64,000 nt of DNA, from the NCBI RefSeq assembly GCF_051622035.1, contig NC_135360.1, positions 23,697,206-23,761,205 of the forward strand. The letters are read 5' to 3'. Under the pieces are notes generated by a model. The model was given only the letters and a program-made list of their open reading frames with translations. It did not search any database and had not been told where the DNA came from. The translations under genes and the position numbers were made by a program. This document shows positions 31,247-44,392 of this stretch, in pieces. Source of the DNA: Arctopsyche grandis. Taxonomy: Eukaryota; Arthropoda; Insecta; Trichoptera; Hydropsychidae. Numbering within the stretch: position 1 is the first letter of the stretch; every line of letters begins with the position of its first letter.

Positions 31247-34200
31247 ACAAAACACGATGCCATGTTTCTTCATTTCAATAAATAAAATTTAACTTCTAAT
31301 TGTTAATCACACTATTGATACTATCTAAGATGAAATTTCAATGGATGATATCACTCCTTAGATAACAATTTATTTTCATATATATGTTAGGTATTACTTC
31401 AAATTAAGATTGTTATTCTCTCGTGTCTGTATTATTATGTACGTATGAAGTTTCGCACGTCAACCTAGTAATCATAATTTTAACAAATTGATAGGGTGCA
31501 GGACTTGTAAATCAAATATATTTTTAATTTTTCACAGTAGATTTACTATTATTATTACATTTAAAAATTACAATGATTCTTGAGTTTATTTATTTAAATA
31601 TTTTACTATTTTATACTTATTGTAAAAAATATAAAACCATATTATTTAACATTTTGTAGGCTGGAGGTGTTGGAGTTGGAGCATTTAGACGGAGAGGCTC
31701 AGGACAAGCACCGCCCCCTCCGCCTATGCCAGACCTCGATGCTAGCGGAAATAAATTAGTAGCACGACTCGAAGATGACGCCTTTATTTCTGAGCAAGAT
31801 TTAGTAAGTGCTTCACATTATATTTAAGTCATTACGTGTCATATCAATTCCTTCTATTTCATTTTATAATGCACAGTGAACATGATATTCATTTGATAAC
31901 CACTGTAAATATAACCAAGTTAGCAAATTATTCAATTGTCAGCAGTATCAAGAGTGTTTCCTTTCACGTTATTGTTGTTTTGCAATCCACTTTGTAACAG
32001 TTTAAAGAAGGACTGCTGTCAATCCAGTCTATTTTTAACTGACAATTCAATAGAAAGAGTCATTTCTACAAATATTTTTTACGTTCTGTCTATTTATATG
32101 GCTAAATAATAAGCTATTTTGTAGTATTTCAATTAAATGATATATATATTGGTTCGTATAGGAAGAAAATATAGAAATTGAAGAAAAAGGTTTGCAAGGT
32201 GGACATAGTCCTGGACCGCAAGCTCCGGGTGACGTATCATCTGTTCCTGGAACCACATTATCAACTGGAACAACCGATTCAAATAACGCTGATTTTAAAG
32301 GTACATGTATACTAAATCATAATAAACATATATAAAAAAAACCACCATTTATTATAATGAATAATATAAATTTATTTTAGACTTGGTATATGGTCCAATA
32401 TACGATCTGGAGAAACTGGAGTTGCAGAAAAAGTTAGATAGAGCAGAAGGACAAGGTGGAAAAGAAGACGAAGAAGAGCCAATCGGAGTATCGCCTTGTG
32501 GAAGGTATTATTGATTATATTGTTTAAAGATTGATCTAATCTGAAGTTACGTGATGCAACAGTTTTTACGAGCTTTTTTTTTCGCGTAGTTTTTCTGTAT
32601 TGCTCCACACGCAACAGGAATTGCTCGACGCTTATCTTCACATAGTTTGACATATGACTCTATGCTGACGCTCTATACAAAACTATGTGAAAATAGCTTC
32701 GAGCAACCTCCTCTATGCATGTGACACTATAGCAATACTATATGAAAGAACCTGTTACATCATGTTGGTTTAGGTTAGATTGATTTTTTACTTATTCATA
32801 TCGTAATTTTTTGATTTTTTTGTCTAATCAATATATGTATTTTATAAAGGTTTTTCAAATATGATAAGGAAGTTGGAAGAGGTTCTTTTAAAACAGTGTA
32901 TCGGGGACTCGATACTCAAACTGGGGTAGCGATTGCTTGGTGTGAATTGCTGGTAAATATAAATAAATCAAAATCCAACTCTTATTACCATGCTATATAT
33001 GTATATTTGCTATATCATTATATTTTTCATTAGGAAAAAAAATTGAATAAAACCGAAAGATTAAGATTCAGAGAAGAAGCTGAAATGTTGAAAAAATTGC
33101 AACATCCCAACATAGTGCGGTTTTACAATTATTGGGAAGTCACAGTGGCCAAAAAAAAAAATATTGTACTTATTACTGAATTGATGTTGTCCGGTACCTT
33201 AAAAGCGTAAGTTTTTAAATAGTCTAAAAATGAATTTTAATTGAAAACCCTCTAAATTATTTAATTTTATCATCTTACTTTCCAGTTACTTGAGGAGATT
33301 TAAAAAAATTAATACAAAGGTGCTGAAATCATGGTGCCGGCAAATTTTAAAGGGGTTGAATTTTCTCCATTCTAGAACACCTCCTATTATTCATCGTGAT
33401 TTAAAATGCGATAACATATTTATTACTGGTACTACAGGCAGCGTTAAAATTGGAGATTTGGGCTTAGCTACTCTTAAAAACAGAAGTTTTGCTAAATCTG
33501 TTATTGGTATAAAATTAAATATTTAGTAATAGAATTCTTTTATAAATTCTTTTTAAACCTCCAAAATAAATTTTTATTTCAGGTACTCCCGAATTCATGG
33601 CTCCTGAGATGTATGAAGAACACTACGATGAATCTGTGGATGTGTATGCTTTTGGTATGTGCATGCTTGAAATGGCAACAGGTGAATATCCATACAGTGA
33701 ATGTAGTGGCCCTGCACAAATATATAAGAAAGTTGTTTCTGTATGTATATGAATTCGTAATGTCATTTAATTTTTATTCAAGTGTAAATAATCTGTATAT
33801 TTTTTGTTTTAAGGGAGTCAAACCTCAAAGTTTTGAAAAGGTTCAGATACCGGAAGTTAGAAATATTATTGAATCGTGCATTAAACCAAATAGAGCAGAC
33901 AGGTGCATTTTTTATTTATTTATTTATATATTAGACATAGTTGGTTTCCTGTATTTCGTCGCATAATTGATCTACCTACATCATACTTACATGTATGATG
34001 TTTAAGGTCGTTAAGTACGAACACATACATTTTTATGTGATGATAGCGGTGTTTAATTATTATCTTTTATTTTCGATTATTTTTAAAATTAAATCTATTT
34101 TGTAGGCCTGCTATGAAGGAGCTTTTAAATCATGAATTTTTTGGTGAAGACATTGGCTTACGCTTGGAACTTGTGTCACGAGACCTGGTAGTTTCGTCAG

Positions 34201-37200
34201 ATATTACTAATGTTCAATTTCGGCTGAAAATTATAGATCCCAAAAAACGGTAAATTGTGTGATAAATGGAAACTTTTTTCATACATAGAAAATTTCACTA
34301 ATTGGTATTATTAATTTTATTTCAGATCATATACCCACAAAGAAAATGAAGCCATTCAGTTTGAATTTGATATTCTTCATGATGACTGTGAAGGAGTCGC
34401 TAATGAAATGGCCAAATCGGGATTAATCATGGAGGAAGATGCAAGAATTGTTTACAAATTACTCAAATCCCAACTTATAAGTCTTAATCGGTATGTATTT
34501 TCACTCTTAACCAATTGTAAATTTTGCGAAATAATATATGTAATATTTTATTTATGTAATATTTTATATGTAATATTAAAATTCACTAAAGCTGTTAAAA
34601 TTTGCTAATTTATTAAGCCAAAAAATGTGCAAATTAATTACGCTATATTCACTATTTTTTAAATATACATATGTTTAATATTTTTATTTTTAGTGAGCGT
34701 ACAGAAAAGAAAGCCCAAATGATGTTTAATCAAGAATTAGAAAAAGCACAACAACAGCAACAGTATCTTCTAGAGCAGCAATTGAGACAAGCAAAGATTA
34801 TTCATGGACAACAAGATTTACATGGACAAACAGATATATATGGATCACCAAATTCATATTTGTCGTCTCAGGTTAGAAATATTTTTCATTATTAAAACTA
34901 TTTCACCAGAAATTTGTTTTTATTAAAATTGCATGTATCTAATTTTACTATTTTAGATTGTAGGAGGAACTCCATCTCAAAGCTTTTCTGCAGATGGTCA
35001 GCAACAAATTCTACAAAATAATTCTCACCAGCAACACTGGTATACTAAATAATCAATTAAAAAATATAATTACTCTTATTAACTAAAAATAATAAAAAAA
35101 ATAATGAAATTTAACATCTTAGGATTGATCAACAGCAGCTTCTACAAGCCCAACAAAATGCAATTTTACAGCAACAATTTTCTGATGAGAATACTTTGCA
35201 TTTACTGCACTTCAACCAGAATTTATTACAACAAGCAAGAATGTCACCTCTCATTAATGATGATCAAAATTTACTTAATTCACAACAAAATTTATTATTG
35301 GAACAATCCATGCCGCAACAAATGCTTTTGGAACAGACAGTACCTCAACAAATGGCACAAAATGTTTTAATGTCAAATCACCAGCAACAAATGGCACAAG
35401 ATTTAATAAATCATCAAAATTTAATGACAGAACAAATATTGCAACAACAAATTCAAAATCAAAGCTTCATGGCACAAAAACAGCAAGCAATTGAAAAACA
35501 ACTGTCAAATGCTGTGGATACTGCTAATCAAATTAACCAAAGTAATGTTCTGGATCCTTCGTTACAGCAATTGCAAAATGTGCTGACTCAAATTATACAC
35601 AATCAAGATCATACAAGTGTGCCTCCAGTTCAACGGGGCTCGGGAGATTCTGAAGTGCAATTAACTAATGATGATGCAAATGAGATGGATAGATCTCAAA
35701 ATCATACTCATGTGGTTTATTCACAAGGATCAACTCTTCAACAACCCATTGTGCAGTCTGTTTCCTCTATTGGTTATGGGTCTTTGGATTCTCCAAATTT
35801 ATCTCAACAAAATATTCCTTCATTGGCTCTTCAAATCAATGCTCAAAAGCAGCAACATCTTGCACAACAAGCTCAGGCTATGGTTCATCAACAGTTGTTG
35901 GCTCAGGAATTACTACAGCAACAACCTACACTAAATAGGCAACAACTCAGTAATTTTCATCAACAACAATTACAAATTGCTCAGCAAGAATTACAAATAC
36001 AAGCTCAACAGCAATTCCTTGACAGGACAAACTTGGCTTGGTTGTCAAATCAGAATCATTACTATCCGCAACAAAACCAAAACGATGTTCCGTCATCAAT
36101 GATCGATCAACAACAACAATTAATTAATAATTTGGAATTGCAACAAATAGCTCAACAACAGCATCAAATTATACAGCAACAACAACAACAACTGTTACAT
36201 CAGCAACAACAACTGCAAAATCAAACTAGCATTCCATTACAAAATTCAATTAACCCAGTTCATCAAAATTTTCTGCCAAAAATTGATCCATACCAACAAC
36301 AACAACTTTTAAATATTGCATATCCAGAACAGCATGTGCATCAGTTAATGCAACAGCAAACTCATCAGCAATTGACTCCCAATGTAAATGTTTTGAACCA
36401 GCAAATGGTTCAACCAGGCACCGGTATTAATGTTAATCAGCCTCAACAAGTAAATCATCCACCATACCAACAACAAGTCAGTGTTGAACAAAAACCGGAA
36501 AGTTATGGTTCTTCTGTAGCTCAGACTTTATCGAGGACTTCGAGTCACGAAGGTACTCCTGTTCAAAATCTCCCAATTCAAAATGTTGAAGATCAAGAAG
36601 GTGGCCCGGTTGTGAATTCTGATCTGAATAAAGGTGAACAATTTATGACTCCAATGGCAGAAATGCCAGAAGAACTTACACAGGCAGTTACTGAATCCAC
36701 AACCAATCCGCCTTCAGAAGGTAATTTATTATTTTGTAATTTAACAGATTCATATTTAGTTGAATACATATTTTAAAAATAAAATATTAACATTGAAATT
36801 TGGTTTTATATAGAAAAGCGTCGTTCCACTAAAAAACGAAGAGGTGGTGGAGATCGTAGTGGTGGTGGAAGTGGTACTCCAAAATTGAGTGTGCTCACTG
36901 TGTCTGGGACTTCGGTTGAGTGTCAGTTAGAATCCAAATCAAAAACTGTTACATTTAAGTTTGATGTTACTGATGTAAATCCAGAAGAAATCGCTACCAA
37001 CTTGGTAAGTTGTATACATATGTATGTACATGTATATTATAACATTCAAATATTCATAATTATGTATAGGTACAATTTAACTATACATTGAGAAAAATTC
37101 ATTATTTTCAGTGCATTAAACAATCTCGTATTGTGCATCGAATAAAATATTTTGGCATTATAACGTGACCATTAAAAATATGAAACGATCATTCGAAAAA

Positions 37201-40200
37201 ATAGATTTTAGCATTAGAATGGATACAAAAAGTGGCAACGTTGCAGTCTTCCGCTATTGACAACTGTCAACTGTCAAAAGTGTTTACTTTTGTTTCTCAT
37301 TAGTGAAATGTAATCTTAAATAGTCTTACGTAACCTAACCTAACGAAACCATAAATAAATAAAACGTAACCAAACGTTGGTTCGTATTTTGGTATTCGAG
37401 ATGTTGCCGATAAAGTTCATCTGTCATTTGAATGCACATTTTATCCACTTTTTAAATAGCAAATATTTTTTTCAATGATAAAAGCAAAATTTCTAATGCA
37501 ATCGGTATCCGTCATTTAGAAATGCACACAAATTTTTTGTAACATACAGAAACTTTTTTTAATGTATAAAATTTTTTTTAAATGCACATTTATTCCCATT
37601 ATGTATGTATGTAGTTTCTATATTGCTAAAAATAAAATATTTATCATTAAATTTTACTTTTTAAGGTTTCTAATACGCTTTTGCCTGAATCTCAAAGTGC
37701 ATCATTTATTGAAATGGTCAAAGATATTGCTGCCCAACTTACTGCGAAACCTGACGTTATACCAATTCTACCGGCACCACCATCTTTGCGACTAAATCTC
37801 AATGACAAAGTAATCTTTTTCTTATTAAGTGATATTTTGGAATGTTTTATTTATATTTAATAAATTACCTTAATACTTTTACAGACTGATTATGATTCTG
37901 AGAATACCGAAAAAGAGGAAAATCTGACAGATTCAAATCAAGATAATTCTGAATGTACTACACCAACGGCAAGTCATGATCAGTTATTAATCAATGAATT
38001 GGCTTATGATCCCATTCCTGTAGAGATGCATCGCGGAGAAATCACAGAAACGCCAAATGTTGATACATCTAAAACTCCCACCAATGACCCATTAAAAGTA
38101 TCGTTGATTCCTGAATCACAAGTTATTGAAAATATATTTGACAACTCTAAAGTTATGGGCGATCTTTTGGCTACATCGATGATTGGTGTCGCAAATTCGA
38201 CAAATACAATGCAGTTGCAAGGAGTTGCAGTACCATCGCCTGCTGCTATTATTGAAAATGTTACTAAATCAGAAAAAATAAATAATGAAGAAAAGCCTGT
38301 ATTATTTAATGAGCTAAGTAATACTACCCAAAATTTACCTACAAGTGAAGCCAATGATGTTCCAAGTATGGGTGTGCTACCCGAAAAAGACGTCAACATT
38401 ATCAAGAGTAATGAAATTGATCCTTCTAAAGGCAGTGAAGAAAACACAATTTCATCTGAAAATCAAACTCATAGTCAAGTAGAGCATTTAACTGCAGTCA
38501 ATTCTAGTCATTTTGAACAGATTCCTGAATCAGTGATAAGTCCATCTAGTGATAGAGTAAATTTAAATGATGCCAATCAGTTTAATAAAATTGAAACTGA
38601 AATTAGGAAAATAGAAGATAATATAAAAGTCAATACTGATAATGTTTCGCAGAATACCTTGCTAGTGCCTCGTGATATAAAACTTGAAGATGGTATTAAA
38701 GAAAATACTTCTGAAAATGAAACTACTGAAAAGGATAAACCTATGCGAAAAATTTCTAGATTTTTAGTCAGTCCTGTTGTACCTAAAACGGACATTGGTG
38801 CTGAAATAAATAAAAATGGTTTACTACCTCCCATAATGACCACTAATATATCATCAGACACTGCAGCCGTGTCCAACGTTTCTTATTCTGAAGTATTGAA
38901 ATCGGAGCCCAAAAAGTTTTCCAAATTCAAAGTTAGCAAAGTCAATGAAGATACTCTAAATACGTCTCATTCAAAGATGAACGGTGACATTCGAACTCTG
39001 CCTCCTATTGTTCCTGGCGGTGTGCAGCAACAAGCCGAGAAGATCTTAAAAGACGATAAAGTGAACGAACCATCGGGTATTTCAACTAGTCCTCCAAATC
39101 CTATAACTTTTAATGAAAACCAAAAACGACCCACTCCCAGCTTAACTCCTCAAGCTAGTCAAATTATGAACATCGCCAATCAAATTCCTCAGGCCGCTAT
39201 ACAAAATTATCTGAACGCCCAAAATGTGTCGAACTTGAACACGCAAATGCTCAACTATCAAATTCAAGCCAATCAAATGGCTGCCGAACAACTTCAACCG
39301 AATTATATGGCACCCTTGCAGGTTTCAATATCAAACCAACTTGGCACATATTCAAGTCAGCCAATCTTAGCTCCCAATCAAATGGCGGCTTTGAACAACC
39401 AACTTATGAGCAATAGCCTAAACATAGTCAACACTGATCAAGGCTTAGGAATCGGCCAGAAGCCTATCATGTCTAATGAAAACTTATCGCGAATGTTAAT
39501 TCAACAAAATCTCAGGGAGTAAGTTCTAAAGTTGATTTTTACAGATTACATTTTTTATTTTTATTTATTATACTAATTTATATATGCTATAATTATTTTA
39601 GGCAAGCTAATCAACAGCTTCTGCAGGGAGTTTATTTGAGAAATTCACAACATCAAGGCTTGCTACGATCTGCAAGTTAGTATTTAGACTCGTAACCAAC
39701 CCATGCTCATATTTTAGTATTTTTTTTATTACTAATTCGATTTTTATATTTATCAGATTTATACGATTTGACTGGAGCTAGTACTGGACTTACCGGACCT
39801 CAGGATTTGTTGCCTCCATATCATCAAACAAATCTAGTTGGTATGTTTGAAGAAATTTGAAACACTTGTTGCTCAATCTGAAGTGAATTTAATGGTATAT
39901 TTTTAGGTTCTGATCACAGATCCAGAGGTCCACAGAAGGGACAGGCTTACGATGCATATATGTTGGCTCTCCAAGCAAAATTAGCCTCAATATCAGTAAT
40001 ATTTTAATCATGAATTCAATTATTGGTATTATATTCTTTGGGAATGTTTCTAATTTATTTGTATTCGAAGGGACCTTTATCACCGCAGTCACCTTCGGAA
40101 GTTTCTTGCAGTCCATTATTGTCTCCTACATCTAGGACTAATGTCTCGCAGCCTCTTGGTGATGATAAGGTTGAAATTTTATTGTTTGCAGCTTTTTTTC

Positions 40201-41874
40201 TGCTTTATAATTGTTGTCTTTAAAATGTATTTTTATCTTACAGCTGCATGATCATAATGATGGAGATATTCATCATCATCACCATCATCAAAACCAACAA
40301 CAGAAAGGTCGACGAAACGTTGCGCATTTAGCAGATCTTGAACATGAATTGGCTAAAATCAATCTTAATTATCGCTCCCATCATCATCATAAATCCAATC
40401 TCGCGTTAGCTGATAAGGTATTATTTATAAGTCATCTTGAATTTAAAAAATATATATATACACATATGTATTTTTGGATTACAAATAATATTTTAAAAAG
40501 GTTACATTTTGTTAAAATTTAATATGTGAATAAATTTAGAAAGAATACATTTCATGACATGTAAGATAATCTTTGTGAAAACTTGATTTTCAGGTCGTCG
40601 GTGGTGTTCACTCAGTGGTTACTGAAAGCGATCTTCTTACTCCACCTGCAATTCCTTCGGATCATCATGTAAATAATCAATTCCATACTCATATCAAAAT
40701 GCATGTATGTATATATGTATGCATAAATCTAATGTAATAATATGTTAATTTCAGGAGGAGATTTTGCACGATAATAGTGTTGGTTCGTTGCATCATACTA
40801 CTGGCAAGCTTTTTTTTGTTTTGTTTTATTTTGTGTATACAATAGCTAACCAAATTAAATGAATATCTAAGTCATTAAACTATTTATATTTTTAATAATC
40901 GCCTTTACTTAACACTAAATGACCATCTTAAGCTATACGCGTGTATCTAGTAATTATTTGATCAGAAATCGTCTTTGTTGGCTAATGTATATAATTTATT
41001 TTATTCTTTATTTTTTTTTCTTTTTTAATTTCTAATTTTTTCCCTTATTTTTTTATAATTATAAAGTATCGTTATCATTTAATATAATTTTAAAACTATG
41101 TGTGATTTTTAATAATCATATAAATTACTGTTTCTAAAGGAGTTGCTAGTCCTTGGTCGTTTGGTGGCTTAGCACTTTTACCCATTGCTCGAGGACCTGA
41201 TCATGACCTTTGTCTGCCTGAACAACACTTACCCTTTCAAGGTACATACTGTGAATTTTTAATTATTTATATTGTAAAAGAGCATTTTTATACATACATA
41301 TTTATCTTTAGGTAAGAGTGGCTTAAAAATGGATTTGGATGAACTATCGTGTGTCGATAATAACTCTTCGCTGGAAGAGACGCCTGATACGTTCGTCGTA
41401 ACTGATCCACAAAGATTACGAACCTATTTGGTGCATGATCCTTTCGATCATATTATTGCTACTTTCATAGACCCAGCTGAAATTTTGATACATCAATCAC
41501 AAAAAGCATCAAGTATGGAAACGTCTTCAGAAGACGATTCGCAAATATTAAAGGCCACATCGACGTTGATCGTCGATTTATCAAGAGACGCGAATTGCTT
41601 TGTGATTGACGGAAGCTTAGATTTACTCTCACATCCTGACCAATGTTTTTATCCTTTCGTTGAGAAAACTGAAACGCTAAAAACTCCCGGATTGGAAGAA
41701 CGTGAAGCATTAAAGAGTTGGGGCGAGGGATTGGGTGGAACGATAGAGGAAAAAGACTGCTGTGTCGAAGATGGTATATACAAGCAAGAGGAAATAACTG
41801 ATACTGGAGAAAATTTGAATGCTTCCGTTTTGGTCACGGAATCACTTACGGAGAAATGTATGCTATGTGATTAG
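28759..41874 (+). CDS. Wnk: WNK (with-no-lysine) serine/threonine kinase, about 2402 aa
   Basis: WNK kinases phosphorylate SPAK/OSR1-type kinases (Fray in flies) to control cation-chloride cotransport, and are inhibited by chloride. The kinase domain spans residues about 342-600. The glycine loop [11 protein letters not shown] (349-359) carries the atypical catalytic Lys354, and Cys371 in AIAWCELL stands where other kinases have Lys. HRDLKCDN is at 468-475, GDLGLAT at 488-494, and activation-loop Ser503 lies in [17 protein letters not shown]. An OSR1-C-like domain follows (about 610-692, FEF at 648-650). Then come a 530-residue Gln-rich region, a second such domain (about 1345-1420, FKF at 1358-1360), an RFLV docking motif at 1714-1717 and a His/Gln-rich tail. 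The chosen ATG follows an acceptor at 28755; upstream coding sequence is not excluded. Confidence 0.93.
29758..30030. repeat. Dispersed repeat family Y, intact copy in Wnk intron 3
   Basis: Matches 44570-45100: atgagctgttatatttaaaa, gcaaaataaacttattacag and atgttttgcgagatatt. It lacks the MITE that interrupts the 44-kb copy, and so serves as the paralogous empty site. Confidence 0.75.
31175..31242. repeat. (TA)n microsatellite in Wnk intron 3
   Basis: About 65 bp of alternating TA within the largest Wnk intron. Confidence 0.95.
32547..32765. mobile_element. TIR MITE in Wnk intron between exons 6 and 7
   Basis: Imperfect inverted ends ttacgtgatgcaacag / ctgttacatcatg, with further inverted segments (ttcacatagttt / aaactatgtgaa). 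It fills most of this intron. Confidence 0.65.
37100..37560. other. Wnk intron interrupting the second OSR1-C-like domain
   Basis: A 660-bp intron (37005-37665), one of the larger ones in the 3' half of the gene. Related words recur at its two sides (gtgcattaaacaatc, ctaatgcaatcggtatccg, gaaatgcaca), suggesting a decayed inserted element. No coding sequence. Confidence 0.35.
40804..41139 (+). other. Wnk: Candidate GC-AG intron in Wnk
   Basis: The only junction that keeps frame into the last two exons uses ACTG|GCAAGC as donor and TTTCTAAAG as acceptor. If unspliced, translation continues ...[21 protein letters not shown] and stops at 40859-40861, giving a shorter C-terminus. Confidence 0.6.
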
Positions 41875-43080
41875 TCGTAAATTACTATAACTTTGATCTA
41901 ATGTTGAAAATTTGTAATTTTTTTTTATTTTTCAGACGTATGCAGACAGATTGTGCTTCTCTCTATAACTTCTGTAGAGTTATGATTCCCCTTTGCTTTT
42001 ATCAATGATGAACCTATTCGCTATTGATAGCTAGTTGCATCTATATATGACACGCGTACTTCAATATAATAATCATTATATAATATGTAATATTTATTAT
42101 GTTATATCAAATTATAAACATTTAATATTGAATATATTCGTTTTTATTTCTTATATTTTAATTTGATTTTCGTTTTACATATGTTATTTAAAACGACACC
42201 ACCACATAAAAAGCTTTATTATTTATTTACTATATCTGTTTTTGATTTTCATTACATTATGGGAAGTATTTATAAAATAAGCATTTATTTTATTTAATTG
42301 ATGTATTTTGATGTTTTGTTTTAGTTGCTGTGAATAGAATACATATTCAATTTTAGAATATAATTTTGAAAATAAAGATCAATTTTAATACTATGTAACA
42401 AATTTTAAAGCTAAACATAACAAATAAAAAAATATATAATATTAAGTTATGAAAAAGTCTCACAATCTAGTGCTTATTACGATTTTTAGTATCTATTGCA
42501 AAGCGCTTAAAATACATATGTATCTGTAATTATGTATAGGAAGGTCAATGAAATTGAAATTGATTGTGAGAAAATTCAATACAAATTGAATAAGTACTTC
42601 GTACTTATTTATGTTCTTTATAAATTAGAGTTTCAATAATATAAAAATGACTAGAAATATGAATAAAAATAATTTAAGTGACCAAATATCAAGCAATCTG
42701 AATGAACGCATAAAATAGTTCAATTTTATTCAGAGATTTTCTTTTACAATATGTTTCTATATCCGTTCATAATCACCTGAAAGACAAAAACATTGCTATT
42801 GATAATACAACGAAACTATGTTTGAAATAAACTAACGTTTATAGTTCATATTGTTATTAATTTGAAGAATTCAACCCCTCCCAGAGTTGATAAATCATTA
42901 AAGGACTTCGGTCAGACTGGAGTGTATAAATTCATTAAATTTAATAAAAATAAAGTAATAAAATTTTCAAACACGTAAGAATCAATTGTACGAAAGGATA
43001 GTCTATGTGCAAATTTTCCACTACTCCAATCAACTATATACAAATAACATAAAAAGAATTCATCCCGAAACGTCACATTC
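41875..43080. other. Wnk 3' UTR and intergenic DNA
   Basis: An alternative acceptor at 41936 (TTTTTCAG) could extend the frame from a donor inside codon Tyr (AAAT|GTATGC), ending ...VLLSITSVEL. AATAAA sites lie near 42371 and 42424. No other gene. Confidence 0.45.
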
Positions 43081-43640
43081 GAAAGTAGCAAAGTTGGCAG
43101 TCCTGCAGCCAGTTTCGTTCGAGTTGCGGCCTCAAGAGTCAGTCGTTAATTGCGTTCGTCGGTGAGCGGTCGCACCCGACTCTCCGATACGATCGTTCGC
43201 CGCGTCAGTAAACATCAACATTGACTCGGACGTCGTCAAATCCGATGACTTCGCAGTGACTGAAAGACACGCGCGCGCCTCTCGAAAGTGATCTCGCGCC
43301 TCGAGCGAGCAAACGAGCTAACGAGCAAACGCTCCACAGGCTTCGGCCAAAAAGTATTATAACTTGTCGCGAGTGCATTTGTTCTGGGTCAGTGTTTGTC
43401 AAAAGTTTCGCCGCTCCCACTCCCCCTCCCCTCCCCCCCACCCCACCCCACCCCGCTCAATCTCAACCGCCACTTTCAAACGATCTCAACGGCTCTTCGC
43501 GATGTGTGTGATAATAATGTCCGGTTGAATGTTTTGTTAGACACATGCATGGCTCGTAGGTACGTGCAATAGTCGCAGCCGCAGCACGCTCGAGCGACTT
43601 TTTGAAAGTGGGGAAAACTGGTCTTCGCATGTCTCCGATA
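43080..43640 (+). promoter_or_regulatory. Orphan promoter with Inr and DPE, GC-rich 5' region
   Basis: TCAGTC at 43139-43144 fits the insect initiator consensus TCAKTY, with A+1 at 43141. At +28 to +32 the sequence is GGTCG, a fit to the downstream element RGWYV at the exact spacing. The next 450 bp are GC-rich with a C-tract (43410-43455), typical of a long 5' leader. No coding exon follows in the window. I infer the first exon of a plus-strand gene whose coding part lies to the right, past a TE-filled intron. Confidence 0.5.
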
Positions 43641-43930
43641 CGAGCGGCTGACTAACCTCAAATATTACATTAGTATATATTATATATTATTATTATGCGA
43701 CACATATGTGCTCCTCGTCTTCTGTGTTTTCGTTTCGGATTCGTTAATGCTAATTAGCTAGATACACATACAACGGTTGTTGATTTGGAGTGTTTTTACT
43801 GCGCGCGCTTTTCTCGACCGGTCTATAAATAGGTCATTGCACATTCGTTGAATTTTAGCTAGATATTCGAGCTCGGTTCAAATCTATCGTAGAATCGATC
43901 TATTGAGGATGTTATTCTTTGAATATGATT

Positions 43931-44137
43931 ATATTGCGGGTTTCGTAGCTAGAAGAATGGACGGAAGGAGTGCTCGAATTATACCAGAGAGAAGGTATAA
44001 AGGGTGAAGGGAAGGCCGCAAGGAAGATAGGTGGATGAAATTGGAGAAAAAATGTGTGGGTGGGGTGAGATGGATGGGAGTTGCCCTAAACAGAGACATT
44101 GGATGGTGAAAGGCTGTTAATGATAATGATGATGACT
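43931..44137 (+). mobile_element. RTE LINE 3' tail fragment
   Basis: Degenerate copy of the RTE C-terminal region on the plus strand (gcgggtttcgtagctagaag...). It ends with ATG/AAT repeats (taatgataatgatgatgact). Confidence 0.75.
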
Positions 44138-44144
44138 ATAAGGT

Positions 44145-44392
44145 TACTCTAACTATACACAAACTCGATGCACTCAAAGAAGTATAGATATAGGAAACGG
44201 AAGTGGAACGGATACGTGGGTGAGAAGTATGACGAGGGTAGTTGATATAGTGAAAACATTGAAATGGCAATGGGCGGGTTACGTAGCTAGAATAATACAC
44301 AAAAGAAGTGCTGGAATGGTACCCGAGAGAATGTACAAAGGGTCAAGGGAAGGTCGCAAGGGAGATGGGTGGATGAAGACGGATAGAAGACA
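44145..44392 (+). mobile_element. Second RTE LINE 3' fragment, head-to-tail
   Basis: Begins immediately after the previous fragment's tail with the more upstream LINE segment (aactcgatgcactcaaagaa). Its frame encodes MRSMTRVVDIVKTLKWQWAG, matching the 12.4-kb and 59.7-kb copies. Confidence 0.75.

Larger units (their letters stand above)
28759..41874 (+). other. Wnk: Exon map of Wnk (28 coding exons)
   Basis: Exons: 28759-29061, 29148-29264, 29350-29541, 31660-31803, 32162-32300, 32381-32504, 32850-32952, 33034-33206, 33286-33506, 33583-33740, 33814-33902, 34106-34249, 34326-34490, 34694-34871, 34957-35039, 35123-36720, 36814-37004, 37666-37809, 37885-39518, 39602-39675, 39757-39840, 39907-39995, 40071-40169, 40244-40417, 40594-40668, 40755-40803, 41140-41241, 41312-41874. 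The total of 7209 nt divides by three and every junction keeps frame. Only the 40803/41140 intron lacks a GT donor (it has GC). The second exon (39 codons, His-rich) is inferred from its splice sites and open phase. Confidence 0.75.

Noticed and set aside
38004-38876. Minus-strand frames opposite a Wnk exon
   Set aside because: Antisense to the Wnk coding exon that contains the RFLV motif, with no independent features.
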